The translations under genes were made by a program, and so were the position numbers. Below, piece by piece: positions 34,181-42,409 of a DNA stretch of 58,869 nt. The notes under the pieces were generated by a model that was not told where the DNA came from, ran no database searches, and saw nothing but the letters and a program-made list of their open reading frames with translations. Source of the stretch: Streptomyces turgidiscabies Car8 (GTDB lineage Bacteria; Actinomycetota; Actinomycetes; Streptomycetales; Streptomycetaceae); the NCBI RefSeq assembly GCF_000331005.1, contig NZ_AEJB01000481.1, positions 1 through 58,869 of the forward strand, given 5' to 3'. Each line of letters opens with the position of its first letter. The first letter of the stretch is position 1.

Positions 34181-36058
34181 TCAGAGGTGCCTGCGGCGGT
34201 CGCCGACCTGGCGGTCGTACTCCTCCCGGGCCCTTACGGCGGACTCGCGGGTGGCGGTCTCGGCGACCGGCACGTCCCACCAGGCCTCCGCCGGGGGAGC
34301 GGTCGGCGCCGGATCGGTCTCCACGTACACGCAGGTCGGCCGGTCCGAGGCGCGGGCCGTTGCCAGGGCCGTGCGCAGTTCGCCCACGGTCTTGGCGCGC
34401 AGGACGTCCATGCCGAGGCTGGCCGCGTTCGCCGCGAGGTCGACGGGCAGCGGGGCGCCGGTGAAGGTGCCGTCGGTGGCCCGGTAGCGGTAGGGGGTGC
34501 CGAAGCGCTCGCCGCCGACCGACTCGGAGAGGCCGCCGATGGAGGCGTACCCGTGGTTCTGGATGAGGACCAGGTTGACCGGCAGGCTCTCCTGGACGGC
34601 GGTGACGATCTCGGTCGGCATCATCAGATAGGTGCCGTCGCCGACCAGCGACCAGACCGGGGTGTCCGGCGCCGCCTGCTGGACACCGATGCCGGCCGGG
34701 ATCTCGTAGCCCATGCAGGAGTAGCCGTACTCCAGGTGGTACTGGCGGGGGCTGCGGGCCCGCCACAGCTTGTGCAGGTCCCCGGGGAGCGAACCGGCGG
34801 CGTTGATGATCACGTCGTCGTCGCCGACGACCGAGTCCAGGGCGCCCAGCACCTGCGTCTGGGTGGGCACGGCGGAGTCGTCGGCAGCGGCGAAGGCGGC
34901 GTCAACAACCTGCTCCCAGCGGTCCTTGCCGACACCGTACTCAGCCTTGTAAGCCGAGTTCACACGGTGATCGGACAACGCCTCCGTCAACGCCGTGAGC
35001 CCGGCACGCGCGTCGCAGACCAGCGTCCGCGCGGCCAGCTTGTGGGCGTCGAAGGCGGCGATGTTCAGGTTGAGGAACCGCACGCCGGGGTTCTGGAACA
35101 GGGTGTTCGAGGCGGTCGTGAAGTCCGTGTAGCGCGTGCCGACGCCGATGATCAGATCGGCGGTGCGGGCGAGATCGTCACTGACGGCCGTACCGGTGTG
35201 GCCGATGCCGCCCAGGTCTGCGGGGTGGTCGTAACGCAGGGAGCCCTTGCCGGCCTGCGTGGAGGCCACGGGGATGCCGGTGGCGTCCACCAGGGCCTTC
35301 AGCGCCTCCTCGGCCTGGCTGTGGTGGATCCCGCCGCCCGCGACGATCAGCGGGCGCTCGGCGGCCCTGACGGCCTGTACGGCCTCGGCCAGCTCGTACG
35401 GGTCGGGCGCGGGGCGCCGGACGTGCCAGACCCGCTCGGCGAAGAACTCCTCCGGCCAGTCGTACGCTTCCGCCTGCACGTCCTGCGGCAGGCAGAGGGT
35501 GACGGCACCGGTCTCCACCGGGTCCGTGAGGACGCGTACGGCGTTCAGCGCGGACGGGATCAGCGCCTCGGGGCGCGTCACCCGGTCGAAGTAACGGGAG
35601 ACCGGACGCAGGGTGTCGTTGACCGACAGGTCGGCCTCGACCGGGTGCTCCAGCTGCTGCAGCAGCGGGTCGGCACTGCGCGTCGCGAAGTAGTCGCCGG
35701 GGAGCAGCAGCACCGGGAGACGGTTGATCGTGGCGAGGGCGGCGCCGGTGACGAGGTTGGTGGCGCCCGGGCCGATGGACGTGGTGACGGCCTGCGTCGA
35801 GAGCCGGTTCAGCTGGCGGGCGTAACCGACGGCCGCGTGGACCATCGACTGCTCGTTGCGGCCCTGGTGGAACGGCATCGCGTCCTCACCGGCCTCAAGG
35901 AGCGCCTGACCGAGGCCGGCCACGTTGCCGTGGCCGAAGATGCCCCACGTGCCGGCGATCAGCCGGTGGCGGACGCCGTCACGCTCGGTGTACTGGACGG
36001 ACAGGAACCGCACCAGCGCCTGGGCGACGGTCAGACGGCGGACAGGGGTGGTGCTCAT
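34181..36058 (-). CDS. iolD: 3D-(3,5/4)-trihydroxycyclohexane-1,2-dione hydrolase, IolD
   Basis: A 625-residue thiamine-diphosphate-dependent enzyme that opens the ring in myo-inositol catabolism. It has the ThDP-enzyme fold and an IolD-like beginning (LTVAQALVRFLSVQYTERDG, then GIFGHGNVAGLGQAL). The N-terminal domain includes NEQSMVHAAVGYARQ and SIGPGATNLVTGAA; the ThDP/Mg motif is VGDGTYLMM, followed by NHGYASIGGL. The ATG at 36058 overlaps the iolB TGA (TGATG), so the two are coupled. It is part of the leftward iol operon. Confidence 0.95.
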   Translation of the reverse strand: MSTTPVRRLTVAQALVRFLSVQYTERDGVRHRLIAGTWGIFGHGNVAGLGQALLEAGEDAMPFHQGRNEQSMVHAAVGYARQLNRLSTQAVTTSIGPGATNLVTGAALATINRLPVLLLPGDYFATRSADPLLQQLEHPVEADLSVNDTLRPVSRYFDRVTRPEALIPSALNAVRVLTDPVETGAVTLCLPQDVQAEAYDWPEEFFAERVWHVRRPAPDPYELAEAVQAVRAAERPLIVAGGGIHHSQAEEALKALVDATGIPVASTQAGKGSLRYDHPADLGGIGHTGTAVSDDLARTADLIIGVGTRYTDFTTASNTLFQNPGVRFLNLNIAAFDAHKLAARTLVCDARAGLTALTEALSDHRVNSAYKAEYGVGKDRWEQVVDAAFAAADDSAVPTQTQVLGALDSVVGDDDVIINAAGSLPGDLHKLWRARSPRQYHLEYGYSCMGYEIPAGIGVQQAAPDTPVWSLVGDGTYLMMPTEIVTAVQESLPVNLVLIQNHGYASIGGLSESVGGERFGTPYRYRATDGTFTGAPLPVDLAANAASLGMDVLRAKTVGELRTALATARASDRPTCVYVETDPAPTAPPAEAWWDVPVAETATRESAVRAREEYDRQVGDRRRHL

Positions 36059-36954
36059 CAGGACTTCTCCGGGGCCGTGTAGAGGGGCAGACGGGGGTCG
36101 ACGGGCTGCTCGGGCCAGGTGCCGCGGACCCAGGCGTGATCGGGGTGGTCGCAGATCAGCCAGGCACGGTCGGCCTCGGGGCCCGCCATGACGTTCAGGT
36201 AGTACATGTGATGGCCGGGAACGGCCATGGAGGGACCGTGCCAGCCGTCGGGGATGAGGACGACGTCCCCGCCGCGCACCTCGGCCAGCACGTCCGTGTT
36301 GCGGCCCTGACCGGACGGGGACACCCGCTGGTAGCCGAGGCCGGGCGTGCCCTCGTGGTCGGCGAACTCGAAGTAGTAGATCTCCTCGAGGACGGACTCC
36401 TCGCCGGGCCGGTGCTCGTCGTGCTTGTGCGGCGGGAAGGACGACCAGTTGCCGCCGGGGGTGATCACCTCGACGGCGATGAGCTTGTCGCACTCGAAGA
36501 CGCCGGCCGCGCCGAAGTTGTTGACCTGCCGGGAGGAGTTCCCGGTGCCGCGCAGTTCCACCGGAACGGAGGAGGCGGGCCCGTAGCGGGCGGGCAGCCG
36601 CCGGGTGCAGCGGGCGCCGGTGAGCGCGAAGCGCCCGCCCGCGGCCGACGTGATGGTCGTACTGGCGTCGCGGGGCATGTACACGAAGTCGCTGACGCCG
36701 TCGAACACGCTGTCGCGGCCCTGCACCTCGAACGTGGCATGGCCGAAATCGTCTGTCGTGTCGACTGTGCAGGCGCCGTTCAGGGACAGCGCGATCCACT
36801 CGCTGTCGCCGGTGGAGAAGGTGTGCGAGCCGCCCGGGGGCAGCTCCAGCACCCGGAGGCTGGAGTAGCCCCAGCCGGCCTTCTCGGGGTTGACGTCGAC
36901 GACGTACGGGCCGCCGAGAGCCTTGCCGGCCGGGAGGTGGTAGGCGGTGGTCAT
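36058..36954 (-). CDS. iolB: 5-deoxy-glucuronate isomerase, IolB
   Basis: A 298-residue cupin-type isomerase that acts after IolD, converting 5-deoxy-D-glucuronate to 2-deoxy-5-keto-D-gluconate. Family features are VITPGGNWSSFPPHKHDEH (metal-ligand His residues), EEIYYFEF, the late cupin segment VVLIPDGWHGPS and PGHHMYYLNVMAGP. The ATG at 36954 has a GGAG site nine bases upstream. Its stop overlaps the start of iolD. Confidence 0.95.
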   Translation of the reverse strand: MTTAYHLPAGKALGGPYVVDVNPEKAGWGYSSLRVLELPPGGSHTFSTGDSEWIALSLNGACTVDTTDDFGHATFEVQGRDSVFDGVSDFVYMPRDASTTITSAAGGRFALTGARCTRRLPARYGPASSVPVELRGTGNSSRQVNNFGAAGVFECDKLIAVEVITPGGNWSSFPPHKHDEHRPGEESVLEEIYYFEFADHEGTPGLGYQRVSPSGQGRNTDVLAEVRGGDVVLIPDGWHGPSMAVPGHHMYYLNVMAGPEADRAWLICDHPDHAWVRGTWPEQPVDPRLPLYTAPEKS

Positions 36955-37024
36955 GATCTGTCGCTCCTGTTCACAGCGGGTCCCGTGTTGACCCTGTTCA
37001 CGGCCGTCTCTGGGATGTCTCGGT

Positions 37025-37912
37025 TCACAGCAGCCCCACCGCCGTGTCCACGGCCGCCTCCACACTGCCCGAAGACGGGTAGAGCAGCGACCGGCCGACG
37101 ACCAGCCCCTGCACGGTCGGCAGCCGCAGCGCCTTGCGCCAGCGCTCGTACGCGCCCTCCTGTGCCTCGGGGGAGTCGCCGACCTCGCCGCCCAGCAGTA
37201 CGGCCGGAAGTGTCGACGTCTCCAGCACCTCGGCCATGTCGTCCGGGTCGGCGGTGACGGGGAGCTTCAGCCAGGTGTAGGCGGAGGTGCCGCCGAGGCC
37301 CGACGCTATGGCGATCGAGCGGGTGACCGCCTCGGCGGACAGATCGTTGCGCACCCGGCCGTCGACCCGGCGTGAGATGAACGGCTCGACGAACAAAGGC
37401 AGTTGGCGCTCCGCCATGTCGTTCACGGCCCTGGCGGCGGACTCCAGGGTGGTGAGCGAGCCCGGGTCGTCGTAGTTGACGCGCAGCAGCAGTTTGCCCG
37501 CGTCGAACCGCAGCCGGGCGATGTCCTGGGCACGGTGCCCGGTGAAGCGGTCGTCCATCTCGAAGACCGAGCCGGCCAGCCCGCCGCGGTTCATCGACCC
37601 CATGACGACCTTGCCGTCCAGCACCCCGAGCAGCAGCAGGTCGTCCAGGATGTCGGAGGTGGCCAGCACCCCGTCCACACCCGGCCGTGACAGCGCCACG
37701 CACAGACGTTCGAGCAGCTCGGCGCGGTCGGCCATGGCGAGCCTTCGGTTGCCGACGCCCAGGGCGCCGCGCGCCGGATGGTCGGCGGCCACGATCATGA
37801 GCCGCCCGCTGTCGCCGATCAGCGGTCGCCTGACCCGGCGGGCGGCGGCCTCCGCGACGGCCTCCGGGTGCCGGGCCCTGACCGTGGCGAGGTCGGCGAT
37901 GCTGAGGGTCAA
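37025..37912 (-). CDS. Aldolase-family protein of the inositol operon (Cgl0158-like)
   Basis: A 295-residue TIM-barrel protein related to class I aldolases. It matches the type found between iolC and iolB in actinobacterial inositol operons (MIVAADHPARGALGVG, VMGSMNRGGLAGS, LLRVNYDDPGS, LLGGEVGDSPEAQ). A role in 2-deoxy-5-keto-gluconate-6-phosphate cleavage, as IolJ does elsewhere, is plausible because no other IolJ candidate is present, but this is inference. The start is a TTG at 37912 with a GGAG site. It lies about 70 bases downstream of iolC and upstream of iolB. Confidence 0.8.
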   Translation of the reverse strand: MTLSIADLATVRARHPEAVAEAAARRVRRPLIGDSGRLMIVAADHPARGALGVGNRRLAMADRAELLERLCVALSRPGVDGVLATSDILDDLLLLGVLDGKVVMGSMNRGGLAGSVFEMDDRFTGHRAQDIARLRFDAGKLLLRVNYDDPGSLTTLESAARAVNDMAERQLPLFVEPFISRRVDGRVRNDLSAEAVTRSIAIASGLGGTSAYTWLKLPVTADPDDMAEVLETSTLPAVLLGGEVGDSPEAQEGAYERWRKALRLPTVQGLVVGRSLLYPSSGSVEAAVDTAVGLL

Positions 37913-37982
37913 GAGGAGCTCCGTTCAGGGGTTCGGGACGCCCGTTCGGCCGCCCCCGGGGTCGTCGTGGTCCGGCGTCGGC

Positions 37983-38963
37983 TCAACGGGGCGATCCGCT
38001 CGCCAGGAGAGCGTCGACCTCGGACTCGGTCGGCATCGCGGACGAGCAGGCGAGACGGGACGCGACGAGGGCGCCGGCCGCGTTGGCGTAACGCATCGTC
38101 CGCTCCAACTCCCAGCCGGACAGCAGCCCGTGGCACAGGGCGCCGCCGAACGCGTCACCCGCGCCCAGGCCGTTGACCACCTCGACGGGGACCGGCGCGA
38201 CCTCGGCGGTGGTGCCGTCGCGGTGCAGCGCCAGTACGCCCTTGGGGCCCTGCTTGACGACGGCCAGCTCGACCCCGGCCGCCAGCAACGCCTCGGCGCA
38301 GGCCCGCGGTTCGCGTACGCCGGTGGCGATCTCGCACTCGTCGAGGTTGCCCACCGCCACGGTCGCGTGGCGCAGGGCCTCGGCGTAGTACGGGCGGGCA
38401 TCTTCCGGGTTCTGCCAGGCTGTGTCGCTCCAAAGCGCCGGCCGCCAGTCCAGGTCGAACACGGTGATGCCCGCCCGGTCGCGCGCCTTGAGGGCGGCGA
38501 GGGTGGCCGAGCGGCTCGGTTCCTCGCTCAGGCCGGTGCCGGTGATCCAGAACACGCGGGCGGCCCGGATGCCGAAGAAATCCAGCTCGTCGGTGCGTAT
38601 CCGCAGGTCAGGTGCCGTTGGTTGGCGGTAGAAGTACAGCGGGAAGTCGTCCGGCGGAAAGAGTTCGCAGAATGTGACCGGAGTGGGCAGGCCGTCGACA
38701 GGCGTCACCCAGCGGTCGTCGACCCCGAACTCCCCGAGCGCCAGGTGCAGATAGTCGCCGAAGGCATCCGCGCCGGTACGGGTGATGACGGCAGTGGAAC
38801 GGCCCAGACGGGCCGCCGCGACCGCGACGTTGGCTGCCGACCCGCCGAGAAATTTTCCGAACGTCTGCACTAGGGTCAGCGGTACTCCGGACTGCAGCGG
38901 ATAAAGATCCACTCCGATGCGGCCCAGGGTGACCAGGTCGAAGGGCGGGGCTGACTCGGTCAT
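37983..38963 (-). CDS. iolC: 5-dehydro-2-deoxygluconokinase, IolC
   Basis: A 326-residue PfkB-family sugar kinase. It has the family opening (DLVTLGRIGVDLYPLQSG, GKFLGGSAANVAVAAARLG) and the C-terminal catalytic/anion-hole motif NGLGAGDAFGGAL. IolC phosphorylates 2-deoxy-5-keto-D-gluconate. It is the first gene of the leftward iol operon. The ATG at 38963 has AAGGAG eight bases upstream. Its promoter region is the dyad-containing divergent intergenic region at 39.0-39.25 kb. Confidence 0.93.
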   Translation of the reverse strand: MTESAPPFDLVTLGRIGVDLYPLQSGVPLTLVQTFGKFLGGSAANVAVAAARLGRSTAVITRTGADAFGDYLHLALGEFGVDDRWVTPVDGLPTPVTFCELFPPDDFPLYFYRQPTAPDLRIRTDELDFFGIRAARVFWITGTGLSEEPSRSATLAALKARDRAGITVFDLDWRPALWSDTAWQNPEDARPYYAEALRHATVAVGNLDECEIATGVREPRACAEALLAAGVELAVVKQGPKGVLALHRDGTTAEVAPVPVEVVNGLGAGDAFGGALCHGLLSGWELERTMRYANAAGALVASRLACSSAMPTESEVDALLASGSPR

Positions 38964-39020
38964 GCGATGCTCCTTCGAGCTGCGGAGGATGCGGGTCCCG
39001 AGGGGCCTGTCGTCCCCCCA

Positions 39021-39050
39021 GGTGTAGGACTCGGAGGGCAACGCTGTCAA
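39021..39050 (-). promoter_or_regulatory. Candidate promoter for the iolC operon
   Basis: On the minus strand a perfect TTGACA -35 element (39050-39045) is followed, 17-18 bases on, by CTACAC/TACACC as a weak -10. It is about 60 bases upstream of the iolC ATG. The -35 lies inside the left arm of the dyad described at 39042-39111. Confidence 0.55.
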
Positions 39051-39111
39051 GGGTTTGTTCTTACATTCTGACCTGCTTGTGAATTAATGTCTTAACAAAG
39101 TATTGACAGCG
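39042..39111. promoter_or_regulatory. Large symmetric dyad covering both divergent -35 elements (candidate iol operator)
   Basis: Two 26-base inverted arms (39042-39067 and 39086-39111) share three conserved blocks: CGCTGTCAA, TTTGTT and ACATT. In each arm the blocks are separated by two three-base non-matching gaps. An 18-base AT-rich centre lies between the arms. Each arm contains the -35 of one of the divergent promoters, so a regulator bound here would control iolC and the sugar importer together. Confidence 0.7.
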
Positions 39112-39132
39112 GACAGGTCCAAGGAATTGGAT
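39103..39132 (+). promoter_or_regulatory. Candidate promoter for the sugar ABC importer operon
   Basis: A perfect TTGACA -35 (39103-39108) is followed after 18 bases by TTGGAT, close to the Streptomyces -10 form TAGGAT. This leaves an untranslated leader of about 110 bases before the ATG at 39248. The -35 is in the right arm of the dyad. Confidence 0.55.
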
Positions 39133-39247
39133 TCGGTCCCAACACGACTGCCGTGTTCGCGGCACACGGCCCGGAGCTCCGGGACCCGGGCCCGGGATCA
39201 CCCCGATCCCCACCCTCTCCCCGGTCGCACAGTGAGGTGCAGGAAAG

Positions 39248-40261
39248 ATGGCTCGCTCTTCTCGCTCCCGCAGAATCGCCCCCGTTGTTGCCGCTGCCGC
39301 GGCAGCAGCCTTGGTCCTCGCGGGCTGCTCCAGCAGTTCCGGCGGCAAGAAGTCCGAGGACGGTGGCACCGACGCTTCTGCGGGCAAGGCCACCACCCCT
39401 CGGATGACCGTCGCCCTGGTCACCCACCAGGCGCCGGGTGACGCCTTCTGGGACATCGTCCGCAAGGGCGCTCAGGCCGCCGCGGACAAGGACAACATCA
39501 AGCTCGTCTACTCGGCCGACCCGGACGCGGGCAACCAGGCCAACCTCGTCCAGAACGCGATCGACCAGAAGGTCGACGGCATCGCCATCACGCTGGCGAA
39601 GCCGGACGCCATGAAGGACGTCGTAGCCAAGGCGACCGCGGCGGGCATCCCCGTGGTCGGCCTCAACTCCGGCCTGAGTGACTGGAAGAAGCTCGGTCTT
39701 CAGCAGTTCTTCGGCCAGGACGAGTCCGTCGCGGGCGAGGCGTTCGGCAAGAAGCTGAACGAGGTCGGCTCCAAGAAGGCCGTCTGTGTGATCCAGGAGC
39801 AGGGCAACGTCGGCCTCACCCAGCGCTGTGACGGTGTGAAGAAGACGTTCACCGGCAAGCTGGAGATCCTCAACGTCAACGGCACCGACATGCCGTCCGT
39901 GAAGTCGACGATCACCGCGAAGCTCAACCAGGACAAGGCCATCGACTACGTGGTCGCGCTCGGCGCCAGCTACGCGCTGACCGCGGTGCAGTCGGTCTCC
40001 GACGCCGGCAGCAAGGCGAAGGTCGCGACCTTCGACCTCAACAAGGAGATGACCGACGCCATCACGAAGGGCGACGTCCAGTTCGCGGTCGACCAGCAGC
40101 CCTACCTCCAGGGCTACCTGGCCGTCGACTCGATGTGGCTCTTCAAGAACAACGGCAACTACAGCGGTGGCGGTGAGCAGCCCGTGCTGACCGGTCCCGC
40201 CTTCGTCGACAAGTCCAACGTCGAGAAGATCGCCGCGTTCGCGGCGAAGGGCACTCGGTGA
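39248..40261 (+). CDS. Sugar/inositol ABC transporter substrate-binding lipoprotein
   Basis: A 337-residue periplasmic-binding-protein-like lipoprotein of the ribose/inositol (LacI-like) class. It has an Arg-rich signal peptide, a hydrophobic run and the lipobox LVLAGC. The mature domain starts MTVALVTHQAPGDAFWDIV and has DGIAITLAKPDAM, typical of this family. It is the first gene of a rightward importer operon divergent from iolC, which makes inositol or a related cyclitol the likely ligand (inference). Its TGA overlaps the next ATG (TGATG). Confidence 0.93.
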   Translation: MARSSRSRRIAPVVAAAAAAALVLAGCSSSSGGKKSEDGGTDASAGKATTPRMTVALVTHQAPGDAFWDIVRKGAQAAADKDNIKLVYSADPDAGNQANLVQNAIDQKVDGIAITLAKPDAMKDVVAKATAAGIPVVGLNSGLSDWKKLGLQQFFGQDESVAGEAFGKKLNEVGSKKAVCVIQEQGNVGLTQRCDGVKKTFTGKLEILNVNGTDMPSVKSTITAKLNQDKAIDYVVALGASYALTAVQSVSDAGSKAKVATFDLNKEMTDAITKGDVQFAVDQQPYLQGYLAVDSMWLFKNNGNYSGGGEQPVLTGPAFVDKSNVEKIAAFAAKGTR

Positions 40262-41340
40262 TGTCGATGAGTCAGACCACGGTTCCGGCGGCGAGTTCCT
40301 CGCCGCCGGCTCCGCCGGCCATTCAGAAGGACGGTCGCACCAACCAGCGTTCCCTGGGACGCCGGCTGCTCGGCCGCCCCGAGGTCGGCGCTCTCATCGC
40401 CGCCATCCTCGTGTACGTGTTCTTCTTCGCCGTGGCGCCTTCGTTCCGTGAGACCAGCGCCCTGGCGACAGTGCTCTACCAGGCGTCCGTCATGGGCATC
40501 ATGGCGTTGCCGGTGGCCCTGCTGATGATCGGCGGGGAGTTCGACCTGTCCGCCGGTGTCGCGGTCACCACCTCGGCGCTGACCGCCGCGATCCTCAGCT
40601 TCCAGCTGTCGATGAACGTGTGGACCGGCGTGTTCGTCGCCCTGGTCGTGTCGTTGGCCGTAGGGGCGTTCAACGGCTGGCTCCTGATCAAGACTGGGCT
40701 GCCGAGCTTCCTGGTCACCCTGGGCTCGTTCCTGATCCTCCAGGGCGCCAACCTCGCCGTCACGAAGATCTTCACCGGTAACGTGGCGTCCGACTCGATC
40801 GCCGACATGGACGGCTTCGACCAGGCCAAGAAGGTCTTCGCCTCCGAGTTCACCATCGGCGACGTCAGCTTCAAGATCACGATCGTGTACTGGCTGGTGT
40901 TCGCCGCGATCGCCACCTGGATCCTGCTGCGCACCAAGTTCGGCAACTGGATCTTCGCGGTCGGCGGCAGCAACGACAGCGCCCGCGCGGTCGGTGTCCC
41001 GGTCGGCTTCACGAAGATCGCCCTGTTCATGGGTGTGGGCGCGGGTGCCTGGTTCGTGGGCATGCACCTGCTGTTCTCGTTCAACACCGTCCAGTCCGGC
41101 CAGGGCGTGGGCAACGAGTTCCTCTACATCATCGCGGCCGTCATCGGCGGCTGCCTGCTGACCGGCGGCTACGGCTCGGCGATCGGCCCGGTCATCGGCG
41201 CCTTCATCTTCGGCATGGTCTCCCAGGGCATCGTCTACGCCAACTGGAACCCGGACTGGTTCAAGGCGTTCCTCGGCGTGATGCTCCTGGTCGCCGCCCT
41301 CGTCAATCTGTGGGTCCGCCGCCAGGCGACCCGGAGGTGA
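40261..41340 (+). CDS. Sugar ABC transporter permease (RbsC/FrcB-like)
   Basis: A 359-residue BPD_transp_2 permease with an extended hydrophilic N-terminus and about ten membrane segments. Family features are LPVALLMIGGEFDLSAG, LIKTGLPSFLVTLGSFLILQ, GGSNDSARAVGVPV and the closing GMVSQGIVYANWN. I give the ATG at 40261; an overlapping GTG at 40258 is equally possible. It is coupled to the binding-protein gene and followed by the ATPase four bases after its stop. Confidence 0.93.
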   Translation: MSMSQTTVPAASSSPPAPPAIQKDGRTNQRSLGRRLLGRPEVGALIAAILVYVFFFAVAPSFRETSALATVLYQASVMGIMALPVALLMIGGEFDLSAGVAVTTSALTAAILSFQLSMNVWTGVFVALVVSLAVGAFNGWLLIKTGLPSFLVTLGSFLILQGANLAVTKIFTGNVASDSIADMDGFDQAKKVFASEFTIGDVSFKITIVYWLVFAAIATWILLRTKFGNWIFAVGGSNDSARAVGVPVGFTKIALFMGVGAGAWFVGMHLLFSFNTVQSGQGVGNEFLYIIAAVIGGCLLTGGYGSAIGPVIGAFIFGMVSQGIVYANWNPDWFKAFLGVMLLVAALVNLWVRRQATRR

Positions 41341-41344
41341 ACTG

Positions 41345-42289
41345 ATGACAACCAACGAAACCTCCCCCGAGGACGTCTCGCCCAACGACACGCTCACCGA
41401 CGAGAGTTCGCCCCAGGGCGACTCACCGAAGGACGGGCGGCCGATCGTCGAACTGCGCGGCACGGGCAAGTCGTACGGCAACGTCCGTGCCCTGCACGGC
41501 GTGAACCTCGCGGTCCGCTCCGGTCAGGTCACCTGTGTGCTGGGCGACAACGGCGCCGGCAAGTCCACGCTGATCAAAATCATCTCCGGGCTGCACGGAC
41601 ACACCGAGGGTGAACTCCTCATCGACGGCAGCCCCGTCCACTTCGCCACACCCCGCGAAGCCCTGGACGCCGGGATCGCCACCGTCTACCAGGACCTGGC
41701 GACGGTCCCGCTGATGCCGGTGTGGCGCAACTTCTTCCTCGGCTCCGAGATGACCAAGGGCCCCTGGCCCGTACGCCGCCTCGACATCCAGAAGATGAAG
41801 CAGACGGCGGACGCGGAACTGCGCAACATGGGCATCGTCCTGGACGACCTCGACCAGCCCATCGGCACCCTCTCCGGCGGCCAGCGCCAGTCCGTCGCCA
41901 TCGCCCGCGCCGTTTACTTCGGCGCGCGGGTCCTGATCCTCGACGAGCCCACCGCCGCCCTCGGCGTCAAGCAGTCCGGTGTCGTGCTGAAGTACATCGC
42001 CGCGGCCCGTGACAAGGGCCTGGGCGTCATCTTCATCACCCACAACCCGCACCACGCCTACATGGTCGGCGACCACTTCAGCGTCCTGCGCCTGGGCACC
42101 ATGGAACTGTCCGCCGCCCGCAGCGACGTCAGCCTCGAAGAGCTCACCAACCACATGGCGGGCGGTGCGGAACTCGCGGCGCTCAAGCATGAGTTGGCGC
42201 AGGTTCGGGGTGTGGATGTGGACGAGCTTCCCGAGGCGAAGGATCTCAAGGCTCCGGTCGCGACGTCCTCGCAGGGGAAGTCGGCGTAG
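41345..42289 (+). CDS. Sugar ABC transporter ATP-binding protein, single-domain (FrcA-like)
   Basis: A 314-residue ATPase with one ABC domain rather than the tandem pair of RbsA. It has Walker A GDNGAGKST, signature LSGGQRQS, Walker B VLILDEPT, H-loop FITHNPHHAY, an acidic N-terminal leader and a 50-residue C-terminal tail. Single-domain partners of this permease family are known for fructose-type (Frc) systems, in which the ATPase acts as a dimer. It is the last transporter gene, with a short repeat-containing gap before the dehydrogenase. Confidence 0.93.
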   Translation: MTTNETSPEDVSPNDTLTDESSPQGDSPKDGRPIVELRGTGKSYGNVRALHGVNLAVRSGQVTCVLGDNGAGKSTLIKIISGLHGHTEGELLIDGSPVHFATPREALDAGIATVYQDLATVPLMPVWRNFFLGSEMTKGPWPVRRLDIQKMKQTADAELRNMGIVLDDLDQPIGTLSGGQRQSVAIARAVYFGARVLILDEPTAALGVKQSGVVLKYIAAARDKGLGVIFITHNPHHAYMVGDHFSVLRLGTMELSAARSDVSLEELTNHMAGGAELAALKHELAQVRGVDVDELPEAKDLKAPVATSSQGKSA

Positions 42290-42343
42290 CGCGTAGCGTG
42301 GGGGACGCGCGGTTGTTCGGCGGGTGCGGGTCCACTGTGGCTG

Positions 42344-42365
42344 GTCGCGCAGTTCCCCGCGCCCC
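42344..42365 (+). repeat. Solitary copy of the 22-bp repeat core found in the 47.7-48.1 kb array
   Basis: This 22-base sequence (GTCGCGCAGTTCC followed by CCGCGCCCC) is the exact reverse complement of the core of every unit in the tandem array at 47673-48148. It lies in the gap between the importer ATPase and the following dehydrogenase. Streptomyces intergenic regions often carry this sequence; its function is not known to me. Confidence 0.8.
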
Positions 42366-42409
42366 TGGGTAAGTCCACGCGCCGCCTGTTGAAGGGGCAC
42401 GGCATCTCC

